A DNA stretch of 64,000 nucleotides. Source: Gibbula magus. Its lineage: Eukaryota > Mollusca > Gastropoda > Trochida > Trochidae. The notes beneath the pieces were generated by a model. The model searched no databases. It was not told where the DNA came from and worked only from the letters and a program-made list of their open reading frames with translations. Of this stretch, positions 24,362 through 35,378 are shown piece after piece. Position numbers and translations under genes: made by a program. The stretch spans positions 46,349,040 to 46,413,039 of the forward strand of contig OW388293.1 of NCBI GenBank assembly GCA_936450465.1, read 5' to 3'. Position 1 is the first letter of the stretch, and each line of letters opens with the position of its first letter.

Positions 24362-25446
24362 CATACGTTAATGTTGTAAAAACACATTCACATCCACTAA
24401 ACACCAAACAAAGCAATGAAATTATTATTTATTATTTAAAATTTTTAAACTTTGGAGAAGGAAAACCGTATTTGAAATACCATTTTATGCCTGTTTCAAG
24501 TGAATTGTCCATTTACATCATTAATCTATTTCAACACGGAACAATAAATAACATGGACATAAGCGTTTCATTGCGGCTATAAAGCAATATACGAGTCTAC
24601 TTTCCCTTACCAAGCGCCCTCAAATTTATCAGGTAACTATAACAAATATCTTGAAGCAATTGTTCGATTTTCATGGCCTCTTAAACTGGAACCAAACAGG
24701 TTAACAGGATAGTCTAAACTAGGGAAAGCGTAACAGGAACTGTCATAAATCAAGAAAATTATTTGCAAATCACAAACATGTATTACAATAAAAAAAAAAT
24801 TGAAAGAAGATTTATTGAAATCCGAAGTGTGTTTGGTACATTGAAATCCGAAGTAATGCTCTTTGTAGAATTTGAAAGTGACTTATTGTGAATATCTAAT
24901 CTATAACTATCATATCTGTGGGCTAAGAGACGAGTCACCCATCCAGGGACAAACCTCGCCCACTGTTGCTGAACTTTGTCTGATAAACAGGATCACCATT
25001 TCAAGAAGTCATTGTCCGTCTGAATTTTAATTATCTTGAATACCTGATTCGTGAATATTTAGAGAATACTTAATTGATTTTGTCAAATACTAGTTTTGTT
25101 TCGTGCAGTGTAATGAATAAAGTTATTAAACTTCAACTTTACTCATGTCATCAGATGAAATAAACCTGGTATTTGGCTAAATCAAAGAAAGCATTCTATG
25201 TTTTATCTGGTTTTAACAATAACATGTTATTAAATATCGACGTGACTCTCATTTGATAGTATAATGGAAACTAAATCAGATAGTTTCACTTAGATAAACA
25301 GTTGATTTCACTGATAAGTACAAGTATTTTATTACTCATGTAATACATATTTCTCTCCTTCTTGATAGATGATATTAGTTCTTTGATAGACATTCAAGTT
25401 GAGCTGAGAAGTGATTTCAATTCATAGATCTACAACTTCATCATTC
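24362..25446. other. AT-rich DNA without a gene
   Basis: No gene or clear repeat is seen in this 1.1 kb. Confidence 0.4.
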
Positions 25447-25830
25447 TGTCGTCTGTGTACGAACAGAATTCCTACTGGACAAAATCCCCAAGGACATAAT
25501 CCCCTATGACAAAATTTCCAGGGGACAGAATCCCCAACCCAAAACACCGAAAAATCACAAAGTACTCCAAAATTGCTATATATCTACACTTAACCTGAAA
25601 GGAGGGCAGGCAGCTATGCTCTATAAGATTTCACTGAAACTATAGTATTTCAAAAGTGCCTGAAAATGCTTGGAGTGCGTGTTAGTGATATATGAATCAA
25701 CTTCTACACTCTGTTCTTTTTTTTATCTTGGGGATTTTGTCCTACCCTGTTGGGAATTCTGTCTGCTGAGGATTTTGTCCTAGGGGATTTTGTCCACTGG
25801 GGATTTTGTCCTACGACCGTGTAGGCGACA
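25447..25830. mobile_element. Inverted-repeat element with iterated GGACAAAATCCCC boxes
   Basis: A 384-bp element with ends TGTCGTCTGTGTACG (left) and TGTCGCCTACACGGTCG (right, reverse complement). The left arm holds about four direct copies of GGACAAAATCCCC-like boxes and the right arm holds four inverted copies GGGGATTTTGTCC, so each arm is a mini-array about 85-95 bp long. The middle (about 25540-25718) is unique AT-rich DNA. No target-site duplication is obvious. This resembles foldback-type DNA transposons with internally repeated arms. No transposase is encoded. Confidence 0.8.
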
Positions 25831-26603
25831 TAAAGTCTGATGTTGTCAAGCAATTGACGATACAAGAACGACATATTTGACAACCTCTACGAAAACAAGA
25901 AAATTATAATATTTCTGTAATATTTCTGGCTATCAACCTTTATCTCGAACAATAACTCCCCAGGATCGCCCTTCATGAAGGAAACGTGAGAATAAGTAAA
26001 ACATTCGAAAAACACAAGAGAACGGAATATATTCTTTCGCAGTATTGGCTAAGCCGGCCCTCAGATATATACTATCTGCAAATGCTGACAACTGGAAAAC
26101 TATTCAAAGAAACAGTCCGTATGTTTTGCTAATGTATTATCTGTAGACTTTGGCTTACTATCATCTAATGTCACGATGACCCTCTATGATATATGTTTCA
26201 CGAGCTAAAGAGATATCACTCTGACACAGAGATAACTCAAGGAACAATGATATATGTAAGAAGCCATGACACAAATTAAAATCTCAAGGGAATTGACGTC
26301 ATTCGTTATTATACAGAGTTGCTGTAACCTCATGTCATGCTAACCTATCTGTCTTTTTTAACTTTTTGAAATACTTTTGCAGTGCTAATGCATCAAACCC
26401 ATCATTCAAATCCGTTTAGTAACCTCGTCCGTGATTTCACATTGACAAGTCACTTAAGCACACTTTTAAAGCGTTCCTGCAGATTGATTCCTAACTGAGA
26501 AGAAATAGTTCGACAGATTGTTCTGGAGAACAGTAACAGCAGCACTATTCTCAGTGCTGTAAGGTCAGTTTGGGGAAAATTAAAGCAATCCCGGGATAAA
26601 CCT
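25831..26603. other. AT-rich DNA without a gene
   Basis: No exon or repeat family is recognised. Confidence 0.35.
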
Positions 26604-26875
26604 TCCTTTTCTTCAGAAATCGCAATCAATATTATTTTGATTTAAAGTTATTAGAAGGCCACGCGAATTTTCAACATAGAAGTAGGGTATTTCCTTTTCT
26701 TCAGATGTGCAATCAATATTATTTTGATTTAAAGTTGTTAGAAGGCCGCGCGAACTTTCAAAATACATTTTTGTAAAAGTAGAGCATTTCCTTTTCTTCA
26801 GGTATCGCAATCAATATTATTTTGATTTAAAATTGTTAGAAGACCAAGCGCATTTTCAAAATAAAAGTAGGGCTT
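26604..26875 (+). repeat. Three tandem units of 87-98 bp
   Basis: The block TTCCTTTTCTTCAG, then GCAATCAATATTATTTTGAT, TTAAARTTRTTAGAAG and a run into TTTTCAAMATA recurs three times. GCAATCAAT starts at 26622, 26709 and 26807. Units are well conserved apart from a small insertion in the second. The minus-strand frame 26613-26810 translates this repeat. Confidence 0.85.
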
Positions 26876-27435
26876 TGCTTTCTAGTTTAATTTTAGTGTA
26901 ACCTTTAGGAAATGTCACTTATATATAATTTATATTAATTAAGTAATCAATTAAATAATTCAAATACATGTAGTTTATTCAGCATAAAGGCCACAGGCTT
27001 ATGTACAATATACAAAACGGATTTTATGAAATAATAGCGAATAGTAAAAATACTTCGTACTGTTTGTACATAAAAAGATAATAAACTCAAATTAAAAGTT
27101 AAAATTAATCAATACGATGTTGCATTAAATCGACCCTTGCTCCTTATATGTGCAAGCAAAACATTTTGTTCCAGACAATAATAATCTACATGTACCGAAC
27201 TCTCTGTCATGTTGATGATATTGACCAGGGCGTAAACGGATACTAGAAACTAGAAATAAGGATGTAAAATGCAGTTTAAAAACATCTGGCCCTCTATTTA
27301 TTCTAGACATTTGAGTATAAACATTGGCATAAGGTATTCCTGTAAATGGAATTATGAGCTTTAAAAATCAAAATAAACTCTGATATTTTGCTTTCTGATC
27401 CATTAAGAAATAATGAAAATAACTTCTTTTCACAT
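26876..27435. other. AT-rich DNA without a gene
   Basis: Nothing is recognised. Confidence 0.35.
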
Positions 27436-27570
27436 GAATTCGATGTCGTAATTTAAATGGATAAATGTAGGTAAAATGTAGACTTTATTTGTATTTACTA
27501 AATTGTATTGCATTTTGGTGCAGTGTTTTCACCACGTTTTACCTGCATTTTAAATTACGATATCGAATTT
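27436..27570. mobile_element. MITE family D, copy 2
   Basis: A 135-bp element. Left arm GAATTCGATGTCGTAATTTA; right arm (reverse complement) AAATTCGATATCGTAATTTA. Both continue into a TGYAGGTAAAAY box. Better preserved than the copy at 20645-20781, and it defines the family ends. Confidence 0.8.
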
Positions 27571-28601
27571 CCGTGCTTCTGTTCGATAAAACATATCACT
27601 CCGTAAGTTGGTAGGTTCTCAAAGTTACTAGTCCTTATGTCTGGTCAAGTTATAGGTAAGTTTCCTACATTGATGTTATTGTAGTGACATAGGTCAAAAG
27701 TATGTGTCAAATCTAAATTTCATGAAAAACAAGTAGTGTCCCTTTAACTCTTAAAAAGCTTCTTTAATGTTGAGATGATATGCTGAAGCTCTCTGATGGT
27801 TTCTCATGACAATGATGAGCATGTTGACTTCAAATAATAACAAAGCTTTTAGGGTGCGTTTAGCTTACAGTGATGTCATTATGCCTGGAATCAATAACTG
27901 TATTTCCAAGACTCTTGAAGTCTCTTCAAGTTTCTTGTATTGATTCATATGTCTGTCAGCCCTGTTTAAGTCGGCGTTTCGTTATGTTCTTGTTCATTTC
28001 CTGTAAATCAAAAACATATCTCACACAATTATGCGAAAGCGTGCGGCGTTAAAATTTTTTCATTTTGTCAGAATGTGGCAAACTCATGTTTTCTAAAACT
28101 TACTGTTCAAGTTCGTAATCATTTATTTTTATTTTTTTAAAACATGTCCCATCTCCCAATACACGAAGGGGGTATCCGTCAACAATGTAAACCGTACTGC
28201 GATGTATCAACTTTTTGTTCATCAACATCCCCTCGAGTATCTATAGCTCTGTATTTCATCAAAACTTGATAGGGGTACCTATTTTAAAATGTATCCCATG
28301 CCTGATCCTTATTTTTGAACTCTTAGTCTCCATACAGCAATATAATATAAGAAAATGAATGAAGGTTTGAGTGTGATTACCCGGCTACGTCCATGTTTGA
28401 TGGAAGATAAAGACCAAATAAACAAACTTTAATATCCATGTAACTACAATGAAGCTTCAGCTATTGTTTAATGTTTTCAAGAATATATGTGGTCCGTATT
28501 AAAGTACATAATAAATTCTGAAATCATTCAAGAAGGAAACTTTTTTAAACAATTGGATAACTAATTGTAGTTCCTCAATATTCTGATTCCTTATTCCGCA
28601 G
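27571..28601. other. AT-rich DNA; possible intron upstream of the candidate exon
   Basis: No exon is supported. A TTAA-type terminus, GTGTCCCTTTAACTC, sits at about 27736-27750 without a partner. The last ~45 bases form a pyrimidine-biased tract ending in CAG, with possible branch-point boxes AACTAAT and TTCTGAT. Confidence 0.35.
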
Positions 28602-28871
28602 TCTAGCAGCATCTCCAAGTCGCTCATATCCTGTGAGGGAGAAATAGATCGATTAAGCATACAAGAATACAAAGCAATGGCTCGTCAACCCCATATTTAC
28701 AAGACTCAGTGTAGAATCCACTTCAATAAAGAAGGCCTAATGAGCAGCACGTATATTCGGTATGAATCGCAGGTGAATTATGAGCTGTACATGTTAATGC
28801 TAGAGAGACAAATTAGACGATCCATTGAGAATCAAATCAGGAAAATAGGGCACAGCTTTTCGAAGCATTAG
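28602..28871 (+). CDS. Candidate 3'-terminal coding exon, unknown protein
   Basis: A frame of 89 codons plus a TAG stop runs without interruption from the base after a good splice acceptor (CTTATTCCGCAG, ending at 28601). The in-frame stop TGA lies only six codons upstream, inside the putative intron, so openness begins where the acceptor predicts. The translation is not low-complexity. It starts Ser-Ser-Ser-Ile-Ser-Lys, contains an acidic-basic stretch, an internal Met at residue 26, a Tyr-rich middle and a basic amphipathic-looking end (LERQIRRSIENQIRKIGHSF) before the stop. I recognise no domain or family. No AATAAA is obvious just downstream, and a SINE follows on the other strand about 60 bp later. 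It could be a real last exon of a plus-strand gene whose other exons lie to the left, or chance: a frame this long is not rare here. Confidence 0.35.
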   Translation, partial: SSSISKSLISCEGEIDRLSIQEYKAMARQPHIYKTQCRIHFNKEGLMSSTYIRYESQVNYELYMLMLERQIRRSIENQIRKIGHSFSKH

Positions 28872-28929
28872 TACGATAATTAATGAATTATAATAATTTT
28901 TTAATGCCTAATATCCAGCACAAATGCTG

Positions 28930-29203
28930 CTCATTGTACATTATGCACATTATTACCCTGAAGGAATCGTTCTTTCGGTGCCGCTATCAAGCGCTCCTCG
29001 TGACCATATAGGTCCGTACTACCTTTGTTCAGATACCCATTTAAACAGCTGAGTGGACTGAGTGCAATGTGGATGAAGTGCCTTGCCGAAGGACATAAAC
29101 AAAGTTTGAGACCCAGGTCACACATTTTTGGTGTCTCAATCGGGATTCAAACCCGGGTCTTTAGAGTGAGAGGCCAGCATGCTATCCACTACACCACTGT
29201 GCT
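28930..29203 (-). mobile_element. tRNA-derived SINE
   Basis: Read on the minus strand, the element starts AGCACAGTGGTGTAGTGGAT. It has a pol III A box TGGTGTAGTGG (29186-29196) and a B box GGTTTGAATCC inside 29142-29154, spaced as in a tRNA. A body follows with the phrase CCTTCGGCAAGGCACTTCAT (about 29073-29093). The 3' side is AT-rich with a TAATAATG-like tail near 28945. The tRNA-like head plus a conserved body with no coding capacity is diagnostic of a SINE. The body may be one of the conserved central domains shared among animal SINE superfamilies, but I cannot say which. It is not a functional tRNA gene. Confidence 0.8.
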
Positions 29204-29901
29204 AAAAACAAGTTTAATGCTAAGAAAGCCTCAATAACCTTGATCCAGGACATTCAACAACTGTTCTTACGTATAGAAGTGTGTCTTTGATATTTTCAAT
29301 TTCTAAATTGTTATGGAGCCGAGACCTGTAGGACTGAAGCGCATAAGTTTAACGAAATGAAGATTTCCCCTTATTGGAATGAAACCTGTTCTACCTTTAA
29401 CATTTAAATTCGAACTCATAGGTTACAGGTTGCGATCAGGCGTATTGGTAAATAACTGAAAGTAATGACGTGAAAGATGAAAAGGATACATTCAAAAGTT
29501 AAATGTTAACTTATAAATAGTTTGTTTACAAGTTAATACCAGAAAGAAAGTCCACTTATAGCCCAATTCCAACTGGTGCCAGTCTCCAAGAGTTTTGGAT
29601 AATGATATCACTGTATCTACTAGTCTTGCCCGCGTTGACGTCACGGCATGTTCGATAGCTTATGGTTTTATCGATCGACGCCCATTATAGAGTACCTGAA
29701 ATAGTTCAAACAACTAATTATCCGGAATTATCCCTTATTGTTCTTTTCATAACATTTTGCGCTATATATATATCCGTCACTAAATGTACTCGTACATTCG
29801 TAAAAGCCAATATTCCCTTTTCTTCAGCCAAACTGTCCCCCACATTCAAATATTTCAACTTAATTGATTCCAAAAGTTTTCAAATTCTTTATTTTTCAAT
29901 T
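29204..29901. other. AT-rich DNA without a gene
   Basis: The plus-strand frame beginning at 29662 runs straight into the minisatellite at 29902 and is open mainly because of it. Confidence 0.4.
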
Positions 29902-30500
29902 CATCCACGTCGCTGTTCGTTTATTCCTCTATCCAACAATTATCAATCTTGCTATTCGTCTCTTCCTCTATCCAATAATTCACCCATCTTGATATTCGTC
30001 TATTCCTCTATCCAACAATCATCAATCTTGCTATTCGTCTCTTCCTCTATCCAATAATTCATCCATCTTCCTATTCGTCTATTCCTCTATCCAACAATTA
30101 TCAATCTTGCTATTTGTCTATTCCTTTATCCAACAATTATCAATCTTGCTATTCGTCTCTTCCTCTATCCAATAATTCATCCATCTTGATATTCGTCTAT
30201 TCCTCTATCCAACAATTATCAATCTTGCTATTTGTCTATTCCTTTATCCAACAATTATCAATCTTGCTATTCGTCTCTTCCTCTATCCATTAATTCATCA
30301 ATCTTGATATTCGTCTATTGCTCTATTCAACAATTTATCCACATCGTTATTCGTCTATTCCTCTATCCAACAATTTATTCACATGGCTATTCGCTTATTC
30401 CTCTGTCAAATAATTCATCAATTTCACTATTAGTCTATTCATCCATCCAACAATGAATTCATCTCGATATTTGACTAATTCTCCGTCCAACAGTTTGTCC
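29902..30500 (+). repeat. 39-bp minisatellite, about 15 copies
   Basis: The unit is ATTCCTCTATCCAACAATTA followed by TCAATCTTGCTATTCGTCT. It is clean in the middle and decays towards the right edge. The array looks partly dimeric, alternating AACAATTATCAATCTTGC units with AATAATTCATCCATCTTG-type units. A 39-bp unit keeps the same phase open, so periodic Ile/Ser/Tyr/Gln frames (29662-30057 and 30232-30456) appear; these are repeat artefacts. Confidence 0.95.
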
Positions 30501-31330
30501 ATTCTTGAAAACGGTCACTGATGAAATCTGAAGTACCTTCAATTCCTCCTTCTCCAAAATCCTACAATCCTGCATAATTCTTTCAAACAGCAACTCTTAA
30601 ATCTTCAGTTCTTTTATCCAAAATATCCCCCATTCCTCATCTCTTAGCTGCTTAAAATCTGAATATTTAAGTCTTATCCGTTTCAATTATTAGCAACACA
30701 AGTTCTTAAATTCCACACAGTCACCCCCGCATCCCTAAATATTCAAAATAGAAATAAAAGCCTCCATTAAGCACATTTCCCATCCTCAAATCTTGTATTC
30801 AAATTCTGAATATTTCTACGATAATTTAGGAAGGCTATAGTTAAATATGTGATCAATGTTTTTGTCGTTATTGATATTTTTAAAGTCAAGCATAAAAACT
30901 TATTGGAAGGAATTTGTTTAGTATACATACAAGAAAAATGTACGGTCTTTTGAATACACCCGCTTTGTACTGACAACTGTCTCAACCGGAGTAAGATAAT
31001 GCTAATATATGTTACTAAAGGCGGAATGCATAATTATGGATTAAAAACTTACAAGCGAATATATGCCTAACAAATGTGTACTACATCCTTAGTAGTAAAT
31101 ACATATAGCACATTTTCATTTAGATAATCTTTGATAGCGGATTCAAGACGTACTACTAAAGTAGGTGTACTGACATGAGGATATAGCTGTACTATTACGA
31201 AGTAGTTACGAAGGTGTACTAAAAAGAACAAGAAAGTGAAGTAACAGAAAGAACATGGCGATATAAAGTTGTCATATTACGAAGTTGTACTAAAATAAAG
31301 ATATTATAACAAGAAGGTGCGGAAACATCG
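30501..31330. other. AT-rich DNA; right part resembles decayed satellite
   Basis: No gene is seen. From about 31140, phrases such as GGTGTACTGACATGAGGATA and GGTGTACTAAAA look like remote relatives of the 34-bp satellite that begins at 31331. Confidence 0.4.
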
Positions 31331-33574
31331 ATGAAGATGTATATTAACATGATGCGGCACTAACATGAAGATGTATATTAACATGATGCTGCACTAACAT
31401 GAAGATACATATTAACATGATGCTGCACTAACATGAAGATGTATATTAACGTGATGCTGCACTAACATGAAGATGTATATTAACATGATGCTGCACTAAC
31501 ATGAAGATGTATATTAACATGATGCTGCACTAACATGAAGATGTGTATTAACATGATGCTGCACTAACATGAATATGTATATTAACATGATGCTGCACTA
31601 ACATGAAGATGTATACTAACATGATGCTGCACTAACATGAAGATGTATACTAACATGATGCTGCACTAACATGAAGATGTGTATTAACATGATGCTGCAC
31701 TAACATGAAGATGTATATTAACATGATGCTGCACTAACATGAAGATGTGTATTAACATGATGCTGCACTAACATGAAGATGTATACTAACATGATGCTGC
31801 ACTAACATGAAGATGCATATTAACATGATGCTGCACTAACATGAATGTGCATATTAACATGATGCTGCACTAACATGAAGATGCATATTAACATGACGCT
31901 GCACTAACATCAAGATGTATATTAACATGATGCTGCACTAACATGAAGATGCATATTAACATGATGCTGCACTAACATGAAGATGTATATTAACATGATG
32001 TTGCACTAACATGAATATGTATATTAACATGATGCTGCACTAACATGAATATGTATATTAACATGATGCGGCACTAACATGAAGATGTATATTAACATGA
32101 TGCTGCACTAACATGAATATGTATATTAACATGATGCTGCACTAACATGAAGATGTATATTAACATGATGCTGCGCTAACATGAAGATGTGTATTAACAT
32201 GATGCTGCACTAACATGAAGATGTATACTAACATGGTGCTGCACTAACATGAAGATGTGTATTAACATGATGCTGCACTAACATGAAGATGTATACTAAC
32301 ATGATGCTGCACTAACATGAAGATGTATATTAACATGATGCGGCACTAACATGAAGATGTATATTAACATGATGCTGCACTAACATGAAGATGTATATTA
32401 ACATGATGCTGCACTAACATGAAGATGTATATTAACGTGATGCTGCACTAACATGATGATGTATATTAACATGATGCTGCACTAACATGAAGATGTATAC
32501 TAACATGATGCTGCACTAACATGAAGATGTATATTAACATGATGCGGCACTAACATGAAGATGTATATTAACATGATGCTGCACTAATATGAAGATGTAT
32601 ATTAACATGATGCTGCACTAACATGAAGATGTTTATTAACGTGATGCTGCACTAACATGATGATGTATATTAACATGATGCTGCACTAACATGAAGATGT
32701 ATATTAACATGATGCTGCACTAACATGAAGATGTGTATTAACATGATGCTGCACTAACATGAAGATGTGTATTAACATGATGCTGCACTAACATGAAGAT
32801 GTATACTAACATGATGCTGCATTAACATGAAGATGTATATTAACATGATGCGGCACTAACATGAAGATGTATATTAACATGATGCTGCACTAACATGAAG
32901 ATGTATATTAACATGATGCTGCACTAACATGAAGATGTATATTAACGTGATGCTGCACTAACATGATGATGTATATTAACATGATGCTGCACTAACATGA
33001 AGATGTATACTAACATGATGCTGCACTAACATGAAGATGTATATTAACATGATGCGGCACTAACATGAAGATGTATATTAACATGATGCTGCACTAACAT
33101 GAAGATGTATATTAACATGATGCTGCACTAACATGAAGATGTATATTAACGTGATGCTGCACTAACATGATGATGTATATTAACATGATGCTGCACTAAC
33201 ATGAAGATGTATATTAACATGATGCTGCACTAACATGAAGATGTGTATTAACATGATGCTGCACTAACATGAAGATGTGTATTAACATGATGCTGCACTA
33301 ACGTGAAGATGTGTATTAACATGATGCTGCACTAACATGAAGATGTGTATTAACATGATGCTGCACTAACATGAAGATGGATATTAACATGATGCTGCAC
33401 TAACATGAAGATGTATATCAACATGATGCTGCACTAACATGAAGATGTGTATTAACATGATGCTGCACTAACATGAAGATGTATACTAACATGATGCTGC
33501 ACTAACATGAATATGTATATTAACATGATGCTGCGCTAACATGAAGATGTATATTAACATGATGCTGCGCACAC
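31331..33574 (+). repeat. 34-bp satellite array, 66 monomers with higher-order structure
   Basis: The monomer is ATGAAGATGTATATTAACAT followed by GATGCTGCACTAAC, 34 bp. Counting from the ATGAAG at 31331, the monomer starting at 33541 is exactly 65 periods on (2210 bp), and the one at 32521 is exactly 35, so the array has no net indel. Variation is confined to a few sites: TATATT/TGTATT/TATACT/CATATT, GCTG/GCGG, GAAG/GATG/GAAT and ACATG/ACGTG. The marker GATGCGGCAC at 32337, 32541, 32847 and 33051 shows a 510-bp (15-monomer) block repeated in tandem. Each monomer holds two TAACATG boxes. No long frame is possible because 34 is not divisible by three. Confidence 0.97.
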
Positions 33575-33589
33575 AAAGAACAACAAGAA

Positions 33590-33690
33590 TATGTACTGTA
33601 AGATGGTGTCATAAAATGAAGGTGTACTAACATGAAGATGTATTAAAATGAAGGTGTTATAAAATGAAGATGAACGAATATGGAGGTTAC
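33590..33690 (+). repeat. Decayed flank of the satellite with 16-19 bp units
   Basis: Units like ATGAAGGTGTACTAAC, ATGAAGATGTATTAAA and ATGAAGGTGTTATAAA follow one another. They resemble the first half of the 34-bp monomer and may be remains of the ancestral shorter unit. Confidence 0.6.
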
Positions 33691-35048
33691 TCTAGATCAC
33701 AGACTTGAATTGCAATTTAACAAATAAGTGAAGTCCGTTCCTGGATGCACTGAAACATCATTGATCGAATGACAGGGGACCAAGCAAGGGTAATATAAAC
33801 ATTACTAGACTTAAGTACATTCATTACATATAACTGCGAAAGTCTGTTATAAGATCATAAAAACTATATCATAATGACGTCCTATGACGAGCGAGCCATG
33901 GCTACACGTCTATGTATTGAAAGCTCATATAGCAAAAGAGCCAAGAGCAGTACGCTTTATTAACAACGACCTTTATTACATCCGGGGAACCGTACTGTAG
34001 GAGCAAATGTCACGTGACCCCCGTGAGTGTTTTATTTGCCAATAACGCACCTCCTGGGGCAAGTAGTCGATGTCAAGATTAGGCAATGTAGGGCAATGTA
34101 GGGCAATCAGAGGACAAAGAGAGCCAATTTGAAAGATTATAAGTGAAAGGGTATTTAACTAGGTAATAAAACGTCATTACCTGCCCATGTCGTACTCCGA
34201 ACACTGCTCCCAATAAAGCCTTTATGTGCTTTAGCATATTTGCAATTCAGCAAAATGTTTTACGCTCAATAGATAACATTGTGAGTGGAAGTTGTAGGAT
34301 ATATTTCGATTCTAAAAAGCATTTATTAGTATTTGTGAAGAGTAGTTACCCTTCAGTATGTAGCTTAATCAACGTTATAGAAATGCTCACTATTTTGCAA
34401 ACCAAAATCTAACAATTGATCTGGACCAAATCTGGACCAATTCTGTACTGGAGCACGTCAATGAGAGTCAAATCATATTCCGTGGTCTCCAGTTCTGTCC
34501 ACTAAAACACGAAAAGAATATGCATATGAATGTCAGTTAGTCAAAACATTAAACTTACCTTTCCTTGTTGGTAGCACTGATCGATACAAATAGTCAGAAA
34601 TGAGTGTTAGTTTGAAAATACTTTGGCAACACATTATCCATATTTAATCTCAATACTCGTCATGTAAATGAGCCGGCGTTTTTGCCTCTGAGTATGTACA
34701 TAAAGCCTAATTGACTAAGTTCTGTGAAGAGTTTTTTAGAAGTGCCTATTTGTACGAATCCTCCTTACGACAATACTGCTCATGTAGCCAATCAGAGGTA
34801 TCGTGTATCATCCCTTTACATTGCTGAGAGGCTACGGTACGCTTTATTTGACTGCGAGGCAGGTCTACTTTTGATTATCGTATCAATGCCAATCATTGAC
34901 TTCAGGGCGAAGTTTTTAGAATCAAATACACAAATGATGCCCTTGAATCAGGTCTCACATACATACTATACAGAAAGGAGATTTAAAAATATGGTCTGGT
35001 ATCTATATAAAGATCTATCTGTTGAAGTCTTAAATCTTACCAAGCGTA
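33691..35048. other. AT-rich DNA without a supported gene
   Basis: The longest frame, 128 codons at 34724-35110, begins at GTG, shows no domain, and its last part overlaps the transposon copy starting near 35049. GTAGGGCAAT is tandemly repeated at about 34088-34107. Confidence 0.4.
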
Positions 35049-35378
35049 AGGCCTTTAGTTGTGTTGTTTGGCGTCACATGTGCCAAACGTTATTAATTGT
35101 GTTATTTTAACTTATTTACAACAGACAAACAGACATATGTTGGTTGATGGTGTTGAATAGGTCTTATAACAACAGTGCATGTACATAAAGCGATTTCTGC
35201 ACATGTATAATGACGTTCTTCGATTTTAATTGGAAAGTTGTAAATATGATATATTTGACGATTGGGGATGAATATGGGAGTTGAGTGAAATTGTTTCAAC
35301 TGAAATCAGCACATATCGTATGTTGGCACATATTAAAGCGAATATTTCCCTTATGAAACACAATGGATGTATCTTTAA
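35049..35378 (-). mobile_element. TTAA-type element, family F, internally deleted copy
   Basis: Read on the minus strand this follows 38851-39348: end TTAAAGATACATCCATTGTG, then CCCCAATCGTCAAATATATC, CATGTGCAGAAATCG and ATGCACTGTTGTTATAAG. It then jumps to AACGTTTGGCACATGTGACG and AACAACACAACTAAAGGCCT near the other end. About 160 bp present in the longer copy are missing. The TTAA at 35375-35378 is intact; the opposite end is degraded. The 65-codon minus frame here and part of the plus frame at 39006 share a translated stretch (CTVVI.PI.H.Q), which reflects shared transposon DNA, not a gene family. Confidence 0.75.

Noticed and set aside
29130..29203. Possible tRNA gene
   Set aside because: A and B boxes are present, but the cloverleaf is imperfect and a SINE body follows; it is the head of a SINE.
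31331..33574. CRISPR-like array
   Set aside because: The 34-bp units are contiguous with no unique spacers, and no cas genes exist in this eukaryotic-type window.
34724..35110. 128-codon plus-strand frame
   Set aside because: Starts at GTG, has no motif, and its 3' end lies in a transposon copy (35049-35378).
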